Part shown: piece by piece, positions 1-11,200 of the stretch
Position numbering within the stretch: the stretch's first letter is position 1
How the letters are laid out: each line of letters opens with the position of its first letter
DNA from: Glaciecola sp. UBA2563
GTDB taxonomy: Bacteria > Pseudomonadota > Gammaproteobacteria > Enterobacterales > Alteromonadaceae
Length of the DNA: 64,000 bases
Assembly (NCBI GenBank): GCA_002340325.1
Contig: DDLV01000054.1
Span: 31,261-95,260 of the forward strand
Direction of reading: 5' to 3'
Notes under the pieces: model-generated
What the model saw: only the letters and a program-made list of their open reading frames with translations
What the model was told of the DNA's origin: nothing
The model's database searches: none
Position numbers and translations under genes: made by a program

Positions 1-196
1 TAACACTATTCAAACAGCTTCCTCCTAGTTATATCGCGTGCTGCCGGCGTTAGAACAAGTTAATAATTTAACGGCTAGTATGGGTTCAACACTGACGTTT
101 CACAAGGTAGCTTGCAAGTAATCGATGCTTGAAAGGGACGATGTCAATAAAATTACAATATATTCTGAAGGTTGTTCTATTATCGTTAGTAAGCGT
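1..196. other. Left-edge stretch, nothing recognised
   Basis: No convincing coding region, RNA gene or repeat was seen here. It lies downstream of the DHH phosphoesterase gene, which is read leftward. No strong terminator hairpin was found. Confidence 0.3.
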
Positions 197-1150
197 CTAA
201 CCATCGGCGTTGATTTGCTCAATTAACTGATTCAAAGTGCTTTGCATCTCAGACTCCATCACTTGACAGGTGCCAGCCGCGTTGTGTCCGCCACCACCAA
301 ATCGCAAACACAATTCACCCACGTTAGTTTTCGAACGCCTATCCAAAATTGACTTTCCGACAGCAAACACCACGTTTTGGCGCTGAAATCCCCAAATTTG
401 ATGAATAGAAATATTACACTGGGGAAAAAGCGCATAAATCATAAATCGGTTACCAGAATAGATAACATCTTGGTCTCTTAAATCGAGTACGACCAAGTTT
501 TGATATACTTTGCTGCAAGAAAGTATCTGTCGTTTAAATTTTTCCTCGTGCTCAAAATACATAACAACGCGCTCTTGCACATCCGGTAACGCGATAATCT
601 CTTCAATTGTATGATCTTTGCAGTAATCTATCAGTTCCATCATGAGTTGGTAGTTGGAGATTCGAAAGTCTCTGAATCGACCAAGCCCAGTTCTGCTATC
701 CATTAGATAGTTAAGAAGCACCCAGCCTTGCGGATGCAAAATTTCTTGTTTGGTAAATTGCGCAGCGTCGGCTTTGTCAACCGCTGTCATCATGTCATCC
801 CAAGCCTCGGGGAAAACTGAGCGTCCACCATAATAATCGTATACAACACGGGCGGCTGATGGTGCCTTCTCGTCAATGACATGGTTTTCTTTCGGGCTTT
901 CGTCGGCACGTTTAAGCTCGCTAAGATGGTGGTCAAACGCGATATGGCACCCGGGTACGTAAGGCAAGTTGGTAGTGATGTCATTCGACGAAATACTTAT
1001 CTTTCCATCTTGCATATCTTTTGGGTGGACAAACTTAATGTCCTCAATCAAATCAAGTTCTTTTAGCAGCACTGCACACACAAGTCCGTCAAAATCACTA
1101 CGTGTTACCAATCTAAATTTAGTTTTTATTTGTTGCGCTGCTGCCGTCAA
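197..1150 (-). CDS. DHH family phosphoesterase
   Basis: A 317-residue cytoplasmic protein with the DHH/DHHA1 layout. Motif I RSDFDG is at residues 17-22, the signature DHH at 73-75 in AFDHHLSE, DKAD at about 125-128, and the C-terminal DHHA1 motif GGGGHNAAG at 285-293. In this superfamily the Asp/His residues bind Mn2+ and hydrolyse phosphoester or phosphoanhydride bonds (nanoRNases, pAp phosphatases, exopolyphosphatases); the exact substrate cannot be read from sequence. It is much shorter than RecJ. The start is a TTG preceded by GGAGA at a 7-base spacing, a better start than any nearby ATG. It follows the kinase gene on the same strand after about 200 bp, so it may have its own promoter. 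Confidence 0.85.
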   Translation of the reverse strand: MTAAAQQIKTKFRLVTRSDFDGLVCAVLLKELDLIEDIKFVHPKDMQDGKISISSNDITTNLPYVPGCHIAFDHHLSELKRADESPKENHVIDEKAPSAARVVYDYYGGRSVFPEAWDDMMTAVDKADAAQFTKQEILHPQGWVLLNYLMDSRTGLGRFRDFRISNYQLMMELIDYCKDHTIEEIIALPDVQERVVMYFEHEEKFKRQILSCSKVYQNLVVLDLRDQDVIYSGNRFMIYALFPQCNISIHQIWGFQRQNVVFAVGKSILDRRSKTNVGELCLRFGGGGHNAAGTCQVMESEMQSTLNQLIEQINADG

Positions 1151-1348
1151 AATAATTCTCCGTCATCTTCGTCGCGTGTGAACATATCGCTCGCGAATCA
1201 TTGCTTAAACCATCCCAAAATTTTACATAACTAGCGGGCGCTAAAGCGTATTAAAATGAATACGATTGTTGAATTTGCTATATGTTTACTTGGGATTCAA
1301 ATGATTGCCAGAGTTACTAGTTTGTATCAATGCACAACTTTGATAATT

Positions 1349-3184
1349 TCATTGATAAGGATTGACAGGGTAGTAATGCTCGTTCTTGTTGATATGATGG
1401 GAAAAGAAACGCGTGTCTTTATATGGAAGCTTCATAAATCCCGAAATACCTAATCCTTCTATTTCTGGGATAAGGTGTAAGATTTCGCCGAGCAACAATG
1501 CAAACTCATTAGAACGACTGTGGTCGAGCAACGTGTAATAGTTGTGGATTTTTAAATGCGTCGGCAACGCTTCAAAAATAATACATCCTGTGTGGTGAAT
1601 TTGATTGAGTTTTGTAATTACGTCTAAAAGCGATGTTGGTAATTTCAGCAACTCATCCGGGTCTTCGCCATCTTCAAAATAACTGTGCATTCGACTCTCA
1701 TCTTCAGTTGTTGAGATTTTACTTGTCTCAAACACAATTTTGTCTTCAGGGCCTGCGAAAAATCGTTCACTCTCAGATTGCCTTTCAAAGTGCAGTGTAT
1801 TTTTCGCATTAAACATACAGCTTTTAAAAATGCCGGATCCTTCTATGGCGCGGGCTAAAACAACAACGTTGTCGACAGCACTGTCAAATGCTGCTTGCAA
1901 CCGTGGATCGTAAAGTTTTAGACTCGAATCGATATAAATGCCATTGTCTTCCCAATGCAGCGCCAAGCCACCAACCACCGGATATTTGCCCAATCGACTT
2001 ACGGCTGATATAAATGCTTTTTCGGTATCACCCATCCCTTGTAAGTAGTTCTTATAATATCTTTCAAATTGGGCATCATCGAGGTAGTTTAAATCAGTTT
2101 CAGACACTGCATCATTCTGTCTTAGAAAGGACTTGCGAGAACTATACACAACTGTCTCAATACTCTTTTTATCCTGACTTATCCAGGTGGGAAGCATACA
2201 GGTAGTTTTTTCCTTTTTTAACGTTGGTAAAACTAAATGCCGCCAATACCGGTAATTGTCAAATAAGTAATCTCCTGCCGCGTGTCGCGTTTTCTTGTCA
2301 TCACTCACTAAAGCAGATAACACTTTTGCTATTTGCTTGGGTAGACCGAGCGACAATGGGGAAATAGCATTAACACCGAAACGACACGATTGCCCTGATG
2401 CAAGCGCATATATTGTGCTTGCAAACCCTTGTTCATCAAATCTTGGACTGGATAACTCTCCACTTAACTGCTCTTCCCCAATAAAGTAAACGTCGCCTAG
2501 TCTAGCATTGGTTTCTTGTAAATCACCGGACATTAAATCCATAACGTTTTCACCAACAAAATGGCCATCTTCATCGACTTGCGCAAAAACACAACTTCCC
2601 CAATCGATTAATGAAAGTCGATGCTGTTGAGGGTCCCAGACTAAATTTGAAGGTTTGATATCACCGTGCACAATGGGTCGTCTGCGCGTGTTGTTGGATG
2701 TATTTCCACTATGCTGTCGAAGCGATAGCAAGATATCGCAGAGTTGCACAATAATATCTACGATTGTCTTTGGTTCAAGTGGTCCATTTTCCAATGAAAA
2801 TTGTTCCAAATCCTGTCCAATAGCGCGCTCCATTACCAAAATCGATTGCCGCTTCACGCGCTGAAAATCAATTAACGCAGGCACGTTAGGGTGCCGTACT
2901 TGACTCAGCATAAACGCTTCTTCTTCCAAGCGGTCTTGAATGTGTTGTGGCAAGGTGACTTTTGAAAACTTAAACACATGCTCATCACCTGAAGGTAATT
3001 TTCCGGCGAATGCAAAACCATAAGCGCCTTTGCCAATCAATTCGACGTCAAAATAGCCCAATTTAGTGAGTTGATTTTCACAAAGTGTAAACCAGTCTTT
3101 AAGTTTCTTGGCATCTGAATGGGAAAGAAGATAGACGGACTGATCTTCGGGTATGTAAAAGTGTTTTAACTCAGTTTGGATCAT
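1349..3184 (-). CDS. Hanks-type Ser/Thr protein kinase with C-terminal extension
   Basis: A 611-residue protein whose residues about 45-330 form a eukaryotic-like kinase domain: glycine loop GKGAYGFAFAG at 51-61, candidate ATP lysine K72, helix-C glutamate in EEEA (87-89), catalytic loop HGDIKPSN at 163-170 and the metal-binding motif as DWG at 184-186 instead of DFG. HGD replaces the usual HRD arginine. The C-terminal half (about 340-611) matches no family I recognise and has no transmembrane segment, so the kinase looks cytoplasmic. It starts 24 bp after the rlmJ stop codon and is probably cotranscribed with it. Substrates are unknown. The catalytic Asp and Lys are present, so activity is likely, though the domain is divergent. 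Confidence 0.85.
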   Translation of the reverse strand: MIQTELKHFYIPEDQSVYLLSHSDAKKLKDWFTLCENQLTKLGYFDVELIGKGAYGFAFAGKLPSGDEHVFKFSKVTLPQHIQDRLEEEAFMLSQVRHPNVPALIDFQRVKRQSILVMERAIGQDLEQFSLENGPLEPKTIVDIIVQLCDILLSLRQHSGNTSNNTRRRPIVHGDIKPSNLVWDPQQHRLSLIDWGSCVFAQVDEDGHFVGENVMDLMSGDLQETNARLGDVYFIGEEQLSGELSSPRFDEQGFASTIYALASGQSCRFGVNAISPLSLGLPKQIAKVLSALVSDDKKTRHAAGDYLFDNYRYWRHLVLPTLKKEKTTCMLPTWISQDKKSIETVVYSSRKSFLRQNDAVSETDLNYLDDAQFERYYKNYLQGMGDTEKAFISAVSRLGKYPVVGGLALHWEDNGIYIDSSLKLYDPRLQAAFDSAVDNVVVLARAIEGSGIFKSCMFNAKNTLHFERQSESERFFAGPEDKIVFETSKISTTEDESRMHSYFEDGEDPDELLKLPTSLLDVITKLNQIHHTGCIIFEALPTHLKIHNYYTLLDHSRSNEFALLLGEILHLIPEIEGLGISGFMKLPYKDTRFFSHHINKNEHYYPVNPYQ

Positions 3185-3208
3185 TTATACGCGTCGAATT
3201 GCGATTGT

Positions 3209-4099
3209 TTAATTGGGCTTTTTCAACCATTGCACTTGCGTATCTGCTGAATGCGTAAAGGTACCAATCAAACTAAACATTCTTTTTATTTCATGCAAGG
3301 CAGATGTAATTTCTTGTTCTAACTTCCAAGGGGGATTGATGATACAAACGCCACTTCCATACATACTCATGTCACCGTCTTTTTCAGCTAATGTGAGGCG
3401 CACATCGAGTATAGAATGCTCAATTTTCTGACATAACCTTAAAAGCAAATCTTCAGATAAACCAGACTTATTATTTAATTCTTTCCTTCCTGTTTTTCTG
3501 TCTACGCGACGAGGCGATAATAATGGATACCAGATTAGAAACACCCCAGTCGGCCATAATTTGTAGGCATTTATAACCGCCTCATACACTTGCTTGTACT
3601 CAATTGATTGTTCATATGGTGGGTCGAAAATTAACAATCCTCGTCGAGGCTGAGGCGGTAATAGTTGTAAGATAATGTCAAAGGCATTTTTATTGTGAAC
3701 AAACGCGCTACTCCCTAGTGCATCTGCCAAACGCTCATAAGGGATCTTTGCAAGTTCATTAGCATGAAAGCTCACTTTCTGCTGACAATAACGCTCAATA
3801 AACATTTTAATCAGCATCGGAGAACCCGGATACTTATGTTGTTCATGAAAAGCAGACAATAGGTAATCATAAGTGTTGACAATGCTTTGTTTGCTTTGCA
3901 ACGATTTTATATAAACGGCTACGTTTTCGTCTGCTTTTGTCTCAGCACCAATGTCATAGAGACCTTCTCCAGCATGCGTATCAAGTACAAAGAAGTTTTT
4001 GGGCTTTTGTGCTAACTGCTCTAGAGCACCCAAGAGCACAGCATGTTTTAAAACATCGGCGTGATTACCTGCATGAAACCGGTGTTGATAGCTAAGCAA
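3209..4099 (-). CDS. rlmJ: 23S rRNA (adenine-2030-N6)-methyltransferase RlmJ
   Basis: A 296-residue protein opening with MLSYQHRFHAGNHADVLKHA, the hallmark N-terminus of RlmJ (formerly YhiR), which fixes the start. RlmJ transfers a methyl group from S-adenosylmethionine to N6 of A2030 in 23S rRNA. The N6-adenine methyltransferase motif IV appears as FDPPYE (about residues 158-163), and LDTHAGEGLY near residue 40 fits the SAM-binding region. Length is close to the E. coli enzyme (about 280 residues). It lies 67 bp downstream of the bkd E2 gene and 24 bp upstream of the kinase gene, all on the minus strand. The C-terminus after about residue 280 is slightly longer than usual. Confidence 0.95.
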   Translation of the reverse strand: MLSYQHRFHAGNHADVLKHAVLLGALEQLAQKPKNFFVLDTHAGEGLYDIGAETKADENVAVYIKSLQSKQSIVNTYDYLLSAFHEQHKYPGSPMLIKMFIERYCQQKVSFHANELAKIPYERLADALGSSAFVHNKNAFDIILQLLPPQPRRGLLIFDPPYEQSIEYKQVYEAVINAYKLWPTGVFLIWYPLLSPRRVDRKTGRKELNNKSGLSEDLLLRLCQKIEHSILDVRLTLAEKDGDMSMYGSGVCIINPPWKLEQEITSALHEIKRMFSLIGTFTHSADTQVQWLKKPN

Positions 4100-4166
4100 A
4101 AGAAATACACCTTAATAGCGTCTATTGATACTTGTTCGATTTTAATTACGTTTTGTCTTCTTGGTG

Positions 4167-5822
4167 CTAACGCAGTTCAATCAACATTTTTTCTGGCGAT
4201 CGCAAATAGTCTAGCCAACAGTTGTTAAACTTCACCATTGTAGCACCATCAATCACGCGATGATCACCTGACCAGTTAATATGCATGATGTGTTTTGCAA
4301 TGACTTGCTCATTTTCATTAAATCGCGGTAACTTTCTCGTTTTTCCCAAGGCAACAATGGCAACTTCAGGTTTATTAATGATTGGCGTCGCCGTAATCCC
4401 GCCAATAATACCGATATTTGAAATGGTAATGGTACCGCCATGCATATCCTCTCTAGACAGCTTTCCAGCTCTACCTGCGTCTACCAACCGATTGACCTCA
4501 ACCGCTATTTCTTTTAATGACAAGCACTGAACGTTTTTGATATTGGGTACTAAAAGGCCTTGAATGGAATCGATTGCTAACCCTATGTTATGTTGATCAA
4601 TATAGTGTAGCGCTTGCTCGTCATCGGAAACTGTTGAATTAAGAATTGGAAACTGGTGGAGTGACATTGATAACGCTTTGATAAAAAAAGGCATAAAGCT
4701 CAACGTAATACCTTCTTTTTCGAATACAGGTTTTAGCTCATTCCTCAGCAGTATCAGCTCATCCATCTCCAGTTCATCTGATACTGAAAAATGGGGAATG
4801 GTTGAGGCACTCTCCTGCATTTGTTTTAGCATAGCAGCATGTAGCCCTTTAATTGGGACTCGCTTACCCGTTGTACTATCCGTTATGCTACTTGTTGTGC
4901 TACCCGCCAATGAGCCTGATTCACTCCTACTGCGGTTAGGCGTTTCAACAACCGTTGACACATCACGTTCATGAACAAGGGGATTAGCATTCTCAACTCT
5001 TAGTACGTCGGTTTTCAGTATTCTTCCCTTGGCACCGGTGCCCTTTATATTGTATATGTCGAGACCTCTTTCTCTTGCTAGTCGCCTCACTGCGGGGCTT
5101 GCAATAGGACGTTTGCTTTCTACTTTAGGAATGCTGTTCTCGCCCTGGGTATAGGTGGTGCGTTGAATCTGTTTTGCCACACGGTTAACGACTTCTAATT
5201 GGCTCGGCGGGTGCATCTTATCAGGTAAAATCTCATCTGACGCACAAGCCTCTTGTGTTTCTTCACTAACGGCATGCAACAATTCAAATAACGGGGCATG
5301 CACTTTGGCAATATGACCTTCGCCATAATGTAGTTTAGTTATTTGCCCTGCGTGTTTTGCAGGTATTTCTACCACCGCTTTGTCGGTCATTACTTCCACG
5401 ACCACTTGATCTTCAGCGACAAATTCTTGTTCTTGCACGCACCATTTAACAATTTCGCATTCTACTATACCTTCCCCTATATCGGGCAATAAAAAGACGT
5501 CTGCTGACATCGAATGCATCGCGTGTTCTTCGACTTCTTCCCTCTTACTATCTGAATTCTCGATGCTATGTGATGACGATTTATCATCGTCTTTTAAACG
5601 AAATAATGGTTGATGTACCTTGGCGACGTCACCTTCGCGGTAGTAGAGTTTTTCAACAATGCCGTTTTGCATAGCTGGAATTTCCACTGTTGCTTTATCC
5701 GTCATGACTTCAGCGACTGGTTGATCTTCCTCGATGACATCTCCTTCAGCTACCAGCCATTTCAATAGCTCGCATTCAACAATTCCTTCGCCAATGTCGG
5801 GTAATATGAAATCAATACTCAT
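4167..5822 (-). CDS. bkdB: Branched-chain 2-oxoacid dehydrogenase E2 (dihydrolipoyl acyltransferase)
   Basis: A 551-residue E2 core subunit that accepts the acyl group from E1 on a lipoyl arm and passes it to CoA. Two tandem lipoyl domains are visible, with lipoylated lysines K43 and K148, both inside VMTDKA. A peripheral subunit-binding domain covers about 240-275 (ASPAVRRLAR), followed by a Ser/Thr-rich linker and the catalytic acyltransferase domain with its active-site motif HRVIDG at 521-526. Two lipoyl domains are more than the single one of many BkdB proteins. AGGAG lies 6 bases before the ATG, and the gene starts 9 bp after the E1 beta stop. No E3 gene is present in the window, so lipoamide dehydrogenase must be shared from elsewhere. 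Confidence 0.93.
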   Translation of the reverse strand: MSIDFILPDIGEGIVECELLKWLVAEGDVIEEDQPVAEVMTDKATVEIPAMQNGIVEKLYYREGDVAKVHQPLFRLKDDDKSSSHSIENSDSKREEVEEHAMHSMSADVFLLPDIGEGIVECEIVKWCVQEQEFVAEDQVVVEVMTDKAVVEIPAKHAGQITKLHYGEGHIAKVHAPLFELLHAVSEETQEACASDEILPDKMHPPSQLEVVNRVAKQIQRTTYTQGENSIPKVESKRPIASPAVRRLARERGLDIYNIKGTGAKGRILKTDVLRVENANPLVHERDVSTVVETPNRSRSESGSLAGSTTSSITDSTTGKRVPIKGLHAAMLKQMQESASTIPHFSVSDELEMDELILLRNELKPVFEKEGITLSFMPFFIKALSMSLHQFPILNSTVSDDEQALHYIDQHNIGLAIDSIQGLLVPNIKNVQCLSLKEIAVEVNRLVDAGRAGKLSREDMHGGTITISNIGIIGGITATPIINKPEVAIVALGKTRKLPRFNENEQVIAKHIMHINWSGDHRVIDGATMVKFNNCWLDYLRSPEKMLIELR

Positions 5823-5831
5823 CTCAAACTC

Positions 5832-6809
5832 CTAAAAATCCAGACATTGCATAATCGCCTCAAATGTCTTCAATTCATCTGGCATGTATTCTTTTTCGTG
5901 TGCTAATGGATAAGGTGTATCTAAACCAGTGACACGCATTATCGGAGCTTCAAGATACAAAAAGCATTCACGCTGAACAGCGGTTGCAATTTCAGCGGCA
6001 AAACCACCTGTTTGTGGGGCTTCATGATTAATTAATAAACGCCCTGTTTTGTAAACAGATTCAAATACAGCTTCTGCATCCCACGGCATAATGCTTTGTA
6101 AATCTAAGATCTCGCATGACACGCCCTTTTCTTCAGCCATTGCTGCTGCTTTTTCAACGATCTCTACCTGTGCTCCCCATGCAACAAGCGTAATATCGGT
6201 GCCGGATGTCACGACATCTGCTTTTCCCAATGCAACGTTATAGGAGGTATTAGGGACATCTCCTACTGCCGCTCTATAAAGGCGTTTTGGTTCTAAAAAC
6301 AACACCGGGTTATCATCTTCTATTGATGACAACAACAATCCTTTTGCTTGTTTTGGGTTTCTCGGGATCACTACTTTGATGCCGGGAATATGTGCGAAAA
6401 AAGCTTCAGGAGACTGACTGTGATAGTGACCGCCAGCAATACCGCCGCCATAAGGAGTGCGTATGGTCATACTACCGCAGCTAAACTGCCCTCCGGATCG
6501 GTACCTAAATTTGGCAGTTTCATTGACTATTTGATCGAACGCTGGGTAGATATAGTCAGCAAACTGTATTTCGGCGACGGGAAATGCCCCTTGCGCAGCC
6601 AAACCATTCGCAAAACCAATTATGCCCTGTTCTGTCAAGGGTGTATTAAAACAGCGCTTTTTGCCAAACTTTTCCTGTAAGTTTGATGTTGCTCTGAATA
6701 CGCCGCCAAAATGCCCGACATCTTCGCCAAAAACGACGACTCGCTCATTTGCCTGCATCGATGTGATGAGCGCATCATTGACCGCTTGCAATAAATTCAT
6801 TTGCGCCAT
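5832..6809 (-). CDS. bkdA2: Branched-chain 2-oxoacid dehydrogenase E1 beta
   Basis: A transketolase-like E1 beta subunit (about 325 residues from this start) that pairs with E1 alpha to decarboxylate branched-chain 2-oxoacids using thiamine diphosphate. Family features include [14 protein letters not shown] near the N-terminus, [16 protein letters not shown], and [15 protein letters not shown] in the C-terminal domain. The open frame extends to an ATG at 6824, but the better start is the ATG at 6809: GGAGG at 6819-6823 sits about 9 bases upstream, and this ATG overlaps the E1 alpha stop as TGATG, the usual arrangement for translational coupling. The protein would then begin MAQMNLLQ. It could in principle act in a pyruvate complex, but subunit organisation and sequence fit the bkd type. 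Confidence 0.92.
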   Translation of the reverse strand: MAQMNLLQAVNDALITSMQANERVVVFGEDVGHFGGVFRATSNLQEKFGKKRCFNTPLTEQGIIGFANGLAAQGAFPVAEIQFADYIYPAFDQIVNETAKFRYRSGGQFSCGSMTIRTPYGGGIAGGHYHSQSPEAFFAHIPGIKVVIPRNPKQAKGLLLSSIEDDNPVLFLEPKRLYRAAVGDVPNTSYNVALGKADVVTSGTDITLVAWGAQVEIVEKAAAMAEEKGVSCEILDLQSIMPWDAEAVFESVYKTGRLLINHEAPQTGGFAAEIATAVQRECFLYLEAPIMRVTGLDTPYPLAHEKEYMPDELKTFEAIMQCLDF

Positions 6810-8005
6810 CACTTGAGCCTCCATGATGTTTTCGGATAGGCAGCTGGGTACTTTTTAATGTGGGCTTTTAGCTCATCTCGTTGTTTTTCAAGATGCCATG
6901 GGACGCTGTCGTATACGTCTTCAACCAATTCGTCAATACCAGCGACTGGCATTTTCTCGGCGACTTTAACTGCGGCTAATATTTCATCTCTTTTTTGCTG
7001 GATATACTGGTTGAGTTCATCTTGATCAAAAAAACCTTTATGCTGCATCCAAGCCTGAAAACGCGTTATGGGGTCCCGCAACGCCCATTTTTGTTCTTCG
7101 TCTTTACTTCTATAGCCACTTGGATCGTCAGACGTTGAATGCGCAGAAAGTCGATAGGTCATCGCTTCAATCAACACGGGACACTGGTGTTCTAACGCAA
7201 TTTTTCTCGCCTCTTTGGTAGCCGCGTATATCGCTAGTACATCATTGCCATCAACTCTAATGGTACGAACCCCATAGCCAATGCCTCGGGAAGCAATACC
7301 ATCCCCTGCAAATTGTTCATCAGCGGGGGTCGATATAGCATAACCGTTGTTTCTACAAAAAAATATAACAGGGCAGTCTAACACCGCTGCCATGTTCAAA
7401 CCCGCGTGAAAATCGCCTTCAGACGCGGCACCTTCACCGAAAAAGCACATAGTAATGGAAGGTTCATTCGCGAGGGCCTGCCCGTAAGCATACCCGGAGG
7501 CCTGAGGAATTTGCGTTCCTAATGGACTAGAGACTGTCATAAAATTTAGCGCCATGTCGCCGTAATGAATTGGCATTTGCCGGCCTTTGTTAGGGTCCAA
7601 TTCATTCGAGAACATCTGATTCATAAACTGTTCAGTCGTGTAACCACGATATACCAGGGCACCTTGCTCTCTGTACTGGCTCATGATCATGTCACTGTTT
7701 GAAAGTGCTGCCGTTGATGCCACAGTAGCAGCCTCCTCACCTCTTGAAGCCAGATAAAAGCTAATCCGGCCTTGGCGTTGTGCTGCAATCATTCGCTCAT
7801 CAAGCAACCTTGTGTAATGCATGCTGAACAAGATTCTTTTTGCGAGTACCTGATCAATATTGCAGTCGAGGTCCGTATTGGTTTCGTTACCCTCTGGATT
7901 GAGTAACTGCAGCATGGGGATATCAAGCAGACCATTTGTTATGACGGTTACTTTATTTGAAACCGTTACATTTGAAAGATGATTTCTATCTTGCACACCT
8001 TGCAT
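6809..8005 (-). CDS. bkdA1: Branched-chain 2-oxoacid dehydrogenase E1 alpha
   Basis: A 398-residue thiamine-diphosphate-dependent E1 alpha subunit. The TPP motif runs from GEGAASEGD (starting at residue 190) to CRNN (219-220), and [16 protein letters not shown] forms the phosphorylation-loop region found in branched-chain enzymes. It is the first gene of the minus-strand bkd cluster and is translationally coupled to E1 beta. The N-terminal 30 or so residues (before MLQLLNPEG) are not well conserved in the family as I know it and no clear ribosome-binding site precedes the ATG at 8005, so a somewhat later start is possible. The divergent S8 protease begins about 270 bp upstream, leaving a shared promoter region with two short inverted repeats. 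Confidence 0.92.
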   Translation of the reverse strand: MQGVQDRNHLSNVTVSNKVTVITNGLLDIPMLQLLNPEGNETNTDLDCNIDQVLAKRILFSMHYTRLLDERMIAAQRQGRISFYLASRGEEAATVASTAALSNSDMIMSQYREQGALVYRGYTTEQFMNQMFSNELDPNKGRQMPIHYGDMALNFMTVSSPLGTQIPQASGYAYGQALANEPSITMCFFGEGAASEGDFHAGLNMAAVLDCPVIFFCRNNGYAISTPADEQFAGDGIASRGIGYGVRTIRVDGNDVLAIYAATKEARKIALEHQCPVLIEAMTYRLSAHSTSDDPSGYRSKDEEQKWALRDPITRFQAWMQHKGFFDQDELNQYIQQKRDEILAAVKVAEKMPVAGIDELVEDVYDSVPWHLEKQRDELKAHIKKYPAAYPKTSWRLK

Positions 8006-8068
8006 ACACGTGACACCAATACTAAGTTAGTTTTGACTGTTGGTAATAATAGTTGAGAACGTAACCAT

Positions 8069-8085
8069 TCTTATTGCGAATAAGA
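8069..8085. promoter_or_regulatory. Inverted repeat upstream of bkdA1, operator candidate
   Basis: TCTTATT-GCG-AATAAGA is a perfect 7-3-7 inverted repeat about 64-80 bases upstream of the bkdA1 ATG, in the gap shared with the protease. It is too short to be a terminator and has no adjacent T run. The regulator is unknown. Confidence 0.3.
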
Positions 8086-8135
8086 GTTTATGGCGTCTGT
8101 AAATTGAAAATTAAATTTTCTAAATATTATTTAAT

Positions 8136-8151
8136 TAGGATTTTTATCCTA
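8136..8151. promoter_or_regulatory. Second inverted repeat in the bkdA1/protease gap
   Basis: TAGGAT-TTTT-ATCCTA is a perfect 6-4-6 repeat in an AT-rich stretch about 120 bases before the protease start. It may be an operator, but short palindromes in AT-rich DNA also arise by chance. Confidence 0.2.
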
Positions 8152-8273
8152 TTTGTTAACGTTTTGTTTATAAATGAATAAAATTAGGTGAATATCAGGT
8201 CTGATAGATCAGCGGGATCTTGCTCTTGCAGAAATATCAAATGCCAACCACATTCTTTGTAAGGAGTAATGAT

Positions 8274-11200
8274 ATGTGTAGTGAAGCAATCAAATGGCAA
8301 CTTACACACCTGACAGTTTCGTTTAGTTCACTTCTTTTAATTATCTCATCCGTCACCGCCAGCGCCAGCGCTGGGCAAAACGGACAAGAAGAGCCATCAA
8401 AATCTGAGACGTCAATCGCGCATCGCATTCAAGATGGCCCTCAAACAAAAATGAAGGTGATAAAGGCGCACAGCAACCCACATAAAAGGCCAGTGTTCAA
8501 TAAGGTATTTCAACCTGAAAACAATCTCGATGCATCTGAATACATCTATATCGTTGAGTTGGATAAAACGCCCTTGGCGCAAGACAAGACATTCCATAAG
8601 ATGCGAAACAGAAAGGCGCGTACAATCGAAAATGTCAAGCTCATCAATGAGTTGCGCCAAAAAGTAAAAGACGAACAAGATAAGTTCCTACAAACACTAT
8701 CAAATGCCATCGGATACAAGAAACCCATAAATAGATATGAGTTTGCACTCAATGGTTTTTCACTTCGAATGACCCAAGAAGAAGCGAAAAAAGTCGCGCA
8801 ACTTAAAGGCGTTAGCCACATTACTCGAGACCAAATTAGATGGCTAGAAACTGACCGAGGCCCAACGTTAATCGGCGCACCTAGCATTTGGGATGGTGAA
8901 CTACCTAACGTACTGTCAACACAAGGTGAAGGCGTTATTGTCGGCATCATTGACTCTGGCATCAATTCCGATCACCCTTCTTTTGCGCAGGTGTCTGGCG
9001 ACGGTTTTGTGCACACTAACCCGTTTGGCGCAGGCATATATGTTGGGGATTGTGCCGGGCAGTTTACGCGTTTATGTAACAATAAACTGATTGGGGTAAG
9101 AAGCTACCCTACCATTACTGATGACTATGCTGACCTTGATGTTTTTCCGCCGAACCTGCCACGCAATGGTGAAGACTACGACGGACATGGCAGTCATGTT
9201 GCCGCTATAGCCGCTGGCAACGTTCTTCTAAATCAGACCGAAATTCTGCCCGAAGCAAACACACAAGAGAGCGATGGAATTCCTGGCGCTTTTGTATTTG
9301 AACAAGTAAGTGGCGTTGCGCCAAGAGCAAATATTATTGCTTATCAGGCCTGTTATCCGGGTGAAACAAGCGATAACGATACGTATGCAGGTTGCCTAAC
9401 ATCTGTGATCAATGATGCAATTGATGATGCCATTTCAGACGGCGTTGATGTTATCAACTTTTCGATAAGCGGCGGCGGAGACCCATGGCGAGATTCAACA
9501 GAAAGAGCATTTTTAAACGCGTTTTCCGCTGGTATTTTTGTTGCCGTCTCAGCGGGTAACAGCGGTCCTAGTGACTCAACAACAGTGAAAAGTTCACCCT
9601 GGTATACCGCTGTCGCAGCGAGCGAACACGGCAGGGAAAATGGTTTTGTAAAAGAATTAAATAATTTTACCGGCGGTGTCACACCCCCACCTGTTATTAG
9701 AGGTAGAAGTAACACACCGGGATTTCGTGCGCCTATTGTTTACGCGGGCGACTTTACAAATCCTAATGATCCAAATAATGATCCTGCACAATGCCTGCAA
9801 CCATTTCCCGCCGGCACGTTTGACGGAGAAATCGTAGTCTGTGACCGGGGTGAGATCGCGCGTGTTCAAAAAGCAGAAAACGTTGCCGCAGGCGGTGCCG
9901 GAGGCTATATTCTTGCCAATATTGACGGCGGAACCACATTTTTAGCTGACGACGTCTATGTAGTGCCGGGAATACATATCAGGGCTCAGGATGGCAATGC
10001 ACTAAAATCATGGTTGGAAACCGGGAATGGACATATCGCGACCATCACTGCTGGACAGGCGTCTCAGTTCATCAACGACGATAGGGTAGATGTCGTTGCT
10101 AATTTTTCGTCACGTGGTCCCAATAGAAATATTTCAACATTAACCCCTACGCTAACCGCACCCGGAGTAAATATCTATTCCGCTTTTGCCGATCAGTCTT
10201 TTGGTAAAGATGGCGATGTCCCCCCTCGGGCTGGAGATTTTTCTTATCTACAGGGCACTTCAATGTCAAGCCCACATGTTGCCGGCGCAGCTGCGCTTTT
10301 AATGGCAGCAAATCCCTCGTGGAGCGCGGATCAAGTGCGTTCAGCATTGTCATTAACCGCAACGCCAAATATGCGACTCGATGATGAAGTCACAAATACC
10401 GATCACTTTGATATGGGGGCAGGCAGGATACAAGTTGATGCTGCGACTCAATCAGGCTTGTTAATGGCAGTCTCCACTCAAGAATACCTTGCGGCTGATC
10501 CTGCTTCAGGTGGCGACCCAAGAGCGCTAAATTTGCCAAGTATTACAGATAATGAATGCCGCGGAATATGCACATGGTCACGGACGCTTGTTGCCACTCG
10601 CGATGGAGATTGGGAGGTTGAAGTAGAGACAATAAGTAGTGGCCTTGATGTATCTGTATCACCTGCTTCATTTAGGCTTCAAGAGGGAGAGTCACAAGAA
10701 ATTGAAGTCAGCATTAACAGCTTTGGCGCATCCAAAGTCGAATATTCATTTGCAAGATTACGACTGACGTCTCCCGTTTCACCTGACTTGCTTTTGCCCA
10801 TCTCTGTGCAGGGCAGCATTGGCGATTTACCTACAAGTGCTGATGTGCTTTTGCGGCGTAACAACGATGAGTTCACATTAGAAAACCTATCAACTATCGA
10901 TATTGATGGACTTTCAGGTACCGTCTTTGGGCCGACTGAGCCAACATTCATCAGTATCTTATTATCAGAAGATAGCGAACCTCGTGCCATTTTGGATGAT
11001 CTCACTGATGGTATCCACCTTGTAGAGTTTTCCGTACCCGAGGATGCAAAACGGCTTGTAGCTAAAACTACAGCATCCAGTGCATCCGATGTCGACCTTT
11101 ATGTATTTAGAGATGAAAATGAAGATGGTTTCTTATCTGAAGCGGAGCAACTAGCGGCAAGTCTAACCAGTGGTGTAGTAGAAGAGGTCCAAATTAACTT

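Noticed and set aside
197..1150. RecJ exonuclease
   Set aside because: Has DHH and DHHA1 motifs but is far too short for RecJ and lacks its extra domains.
8220..8273. TTG start at 8220 for the S8 protease
   Set aside because: The AAGGAG before ATG 8274 and the signal peptide position favour the later start.
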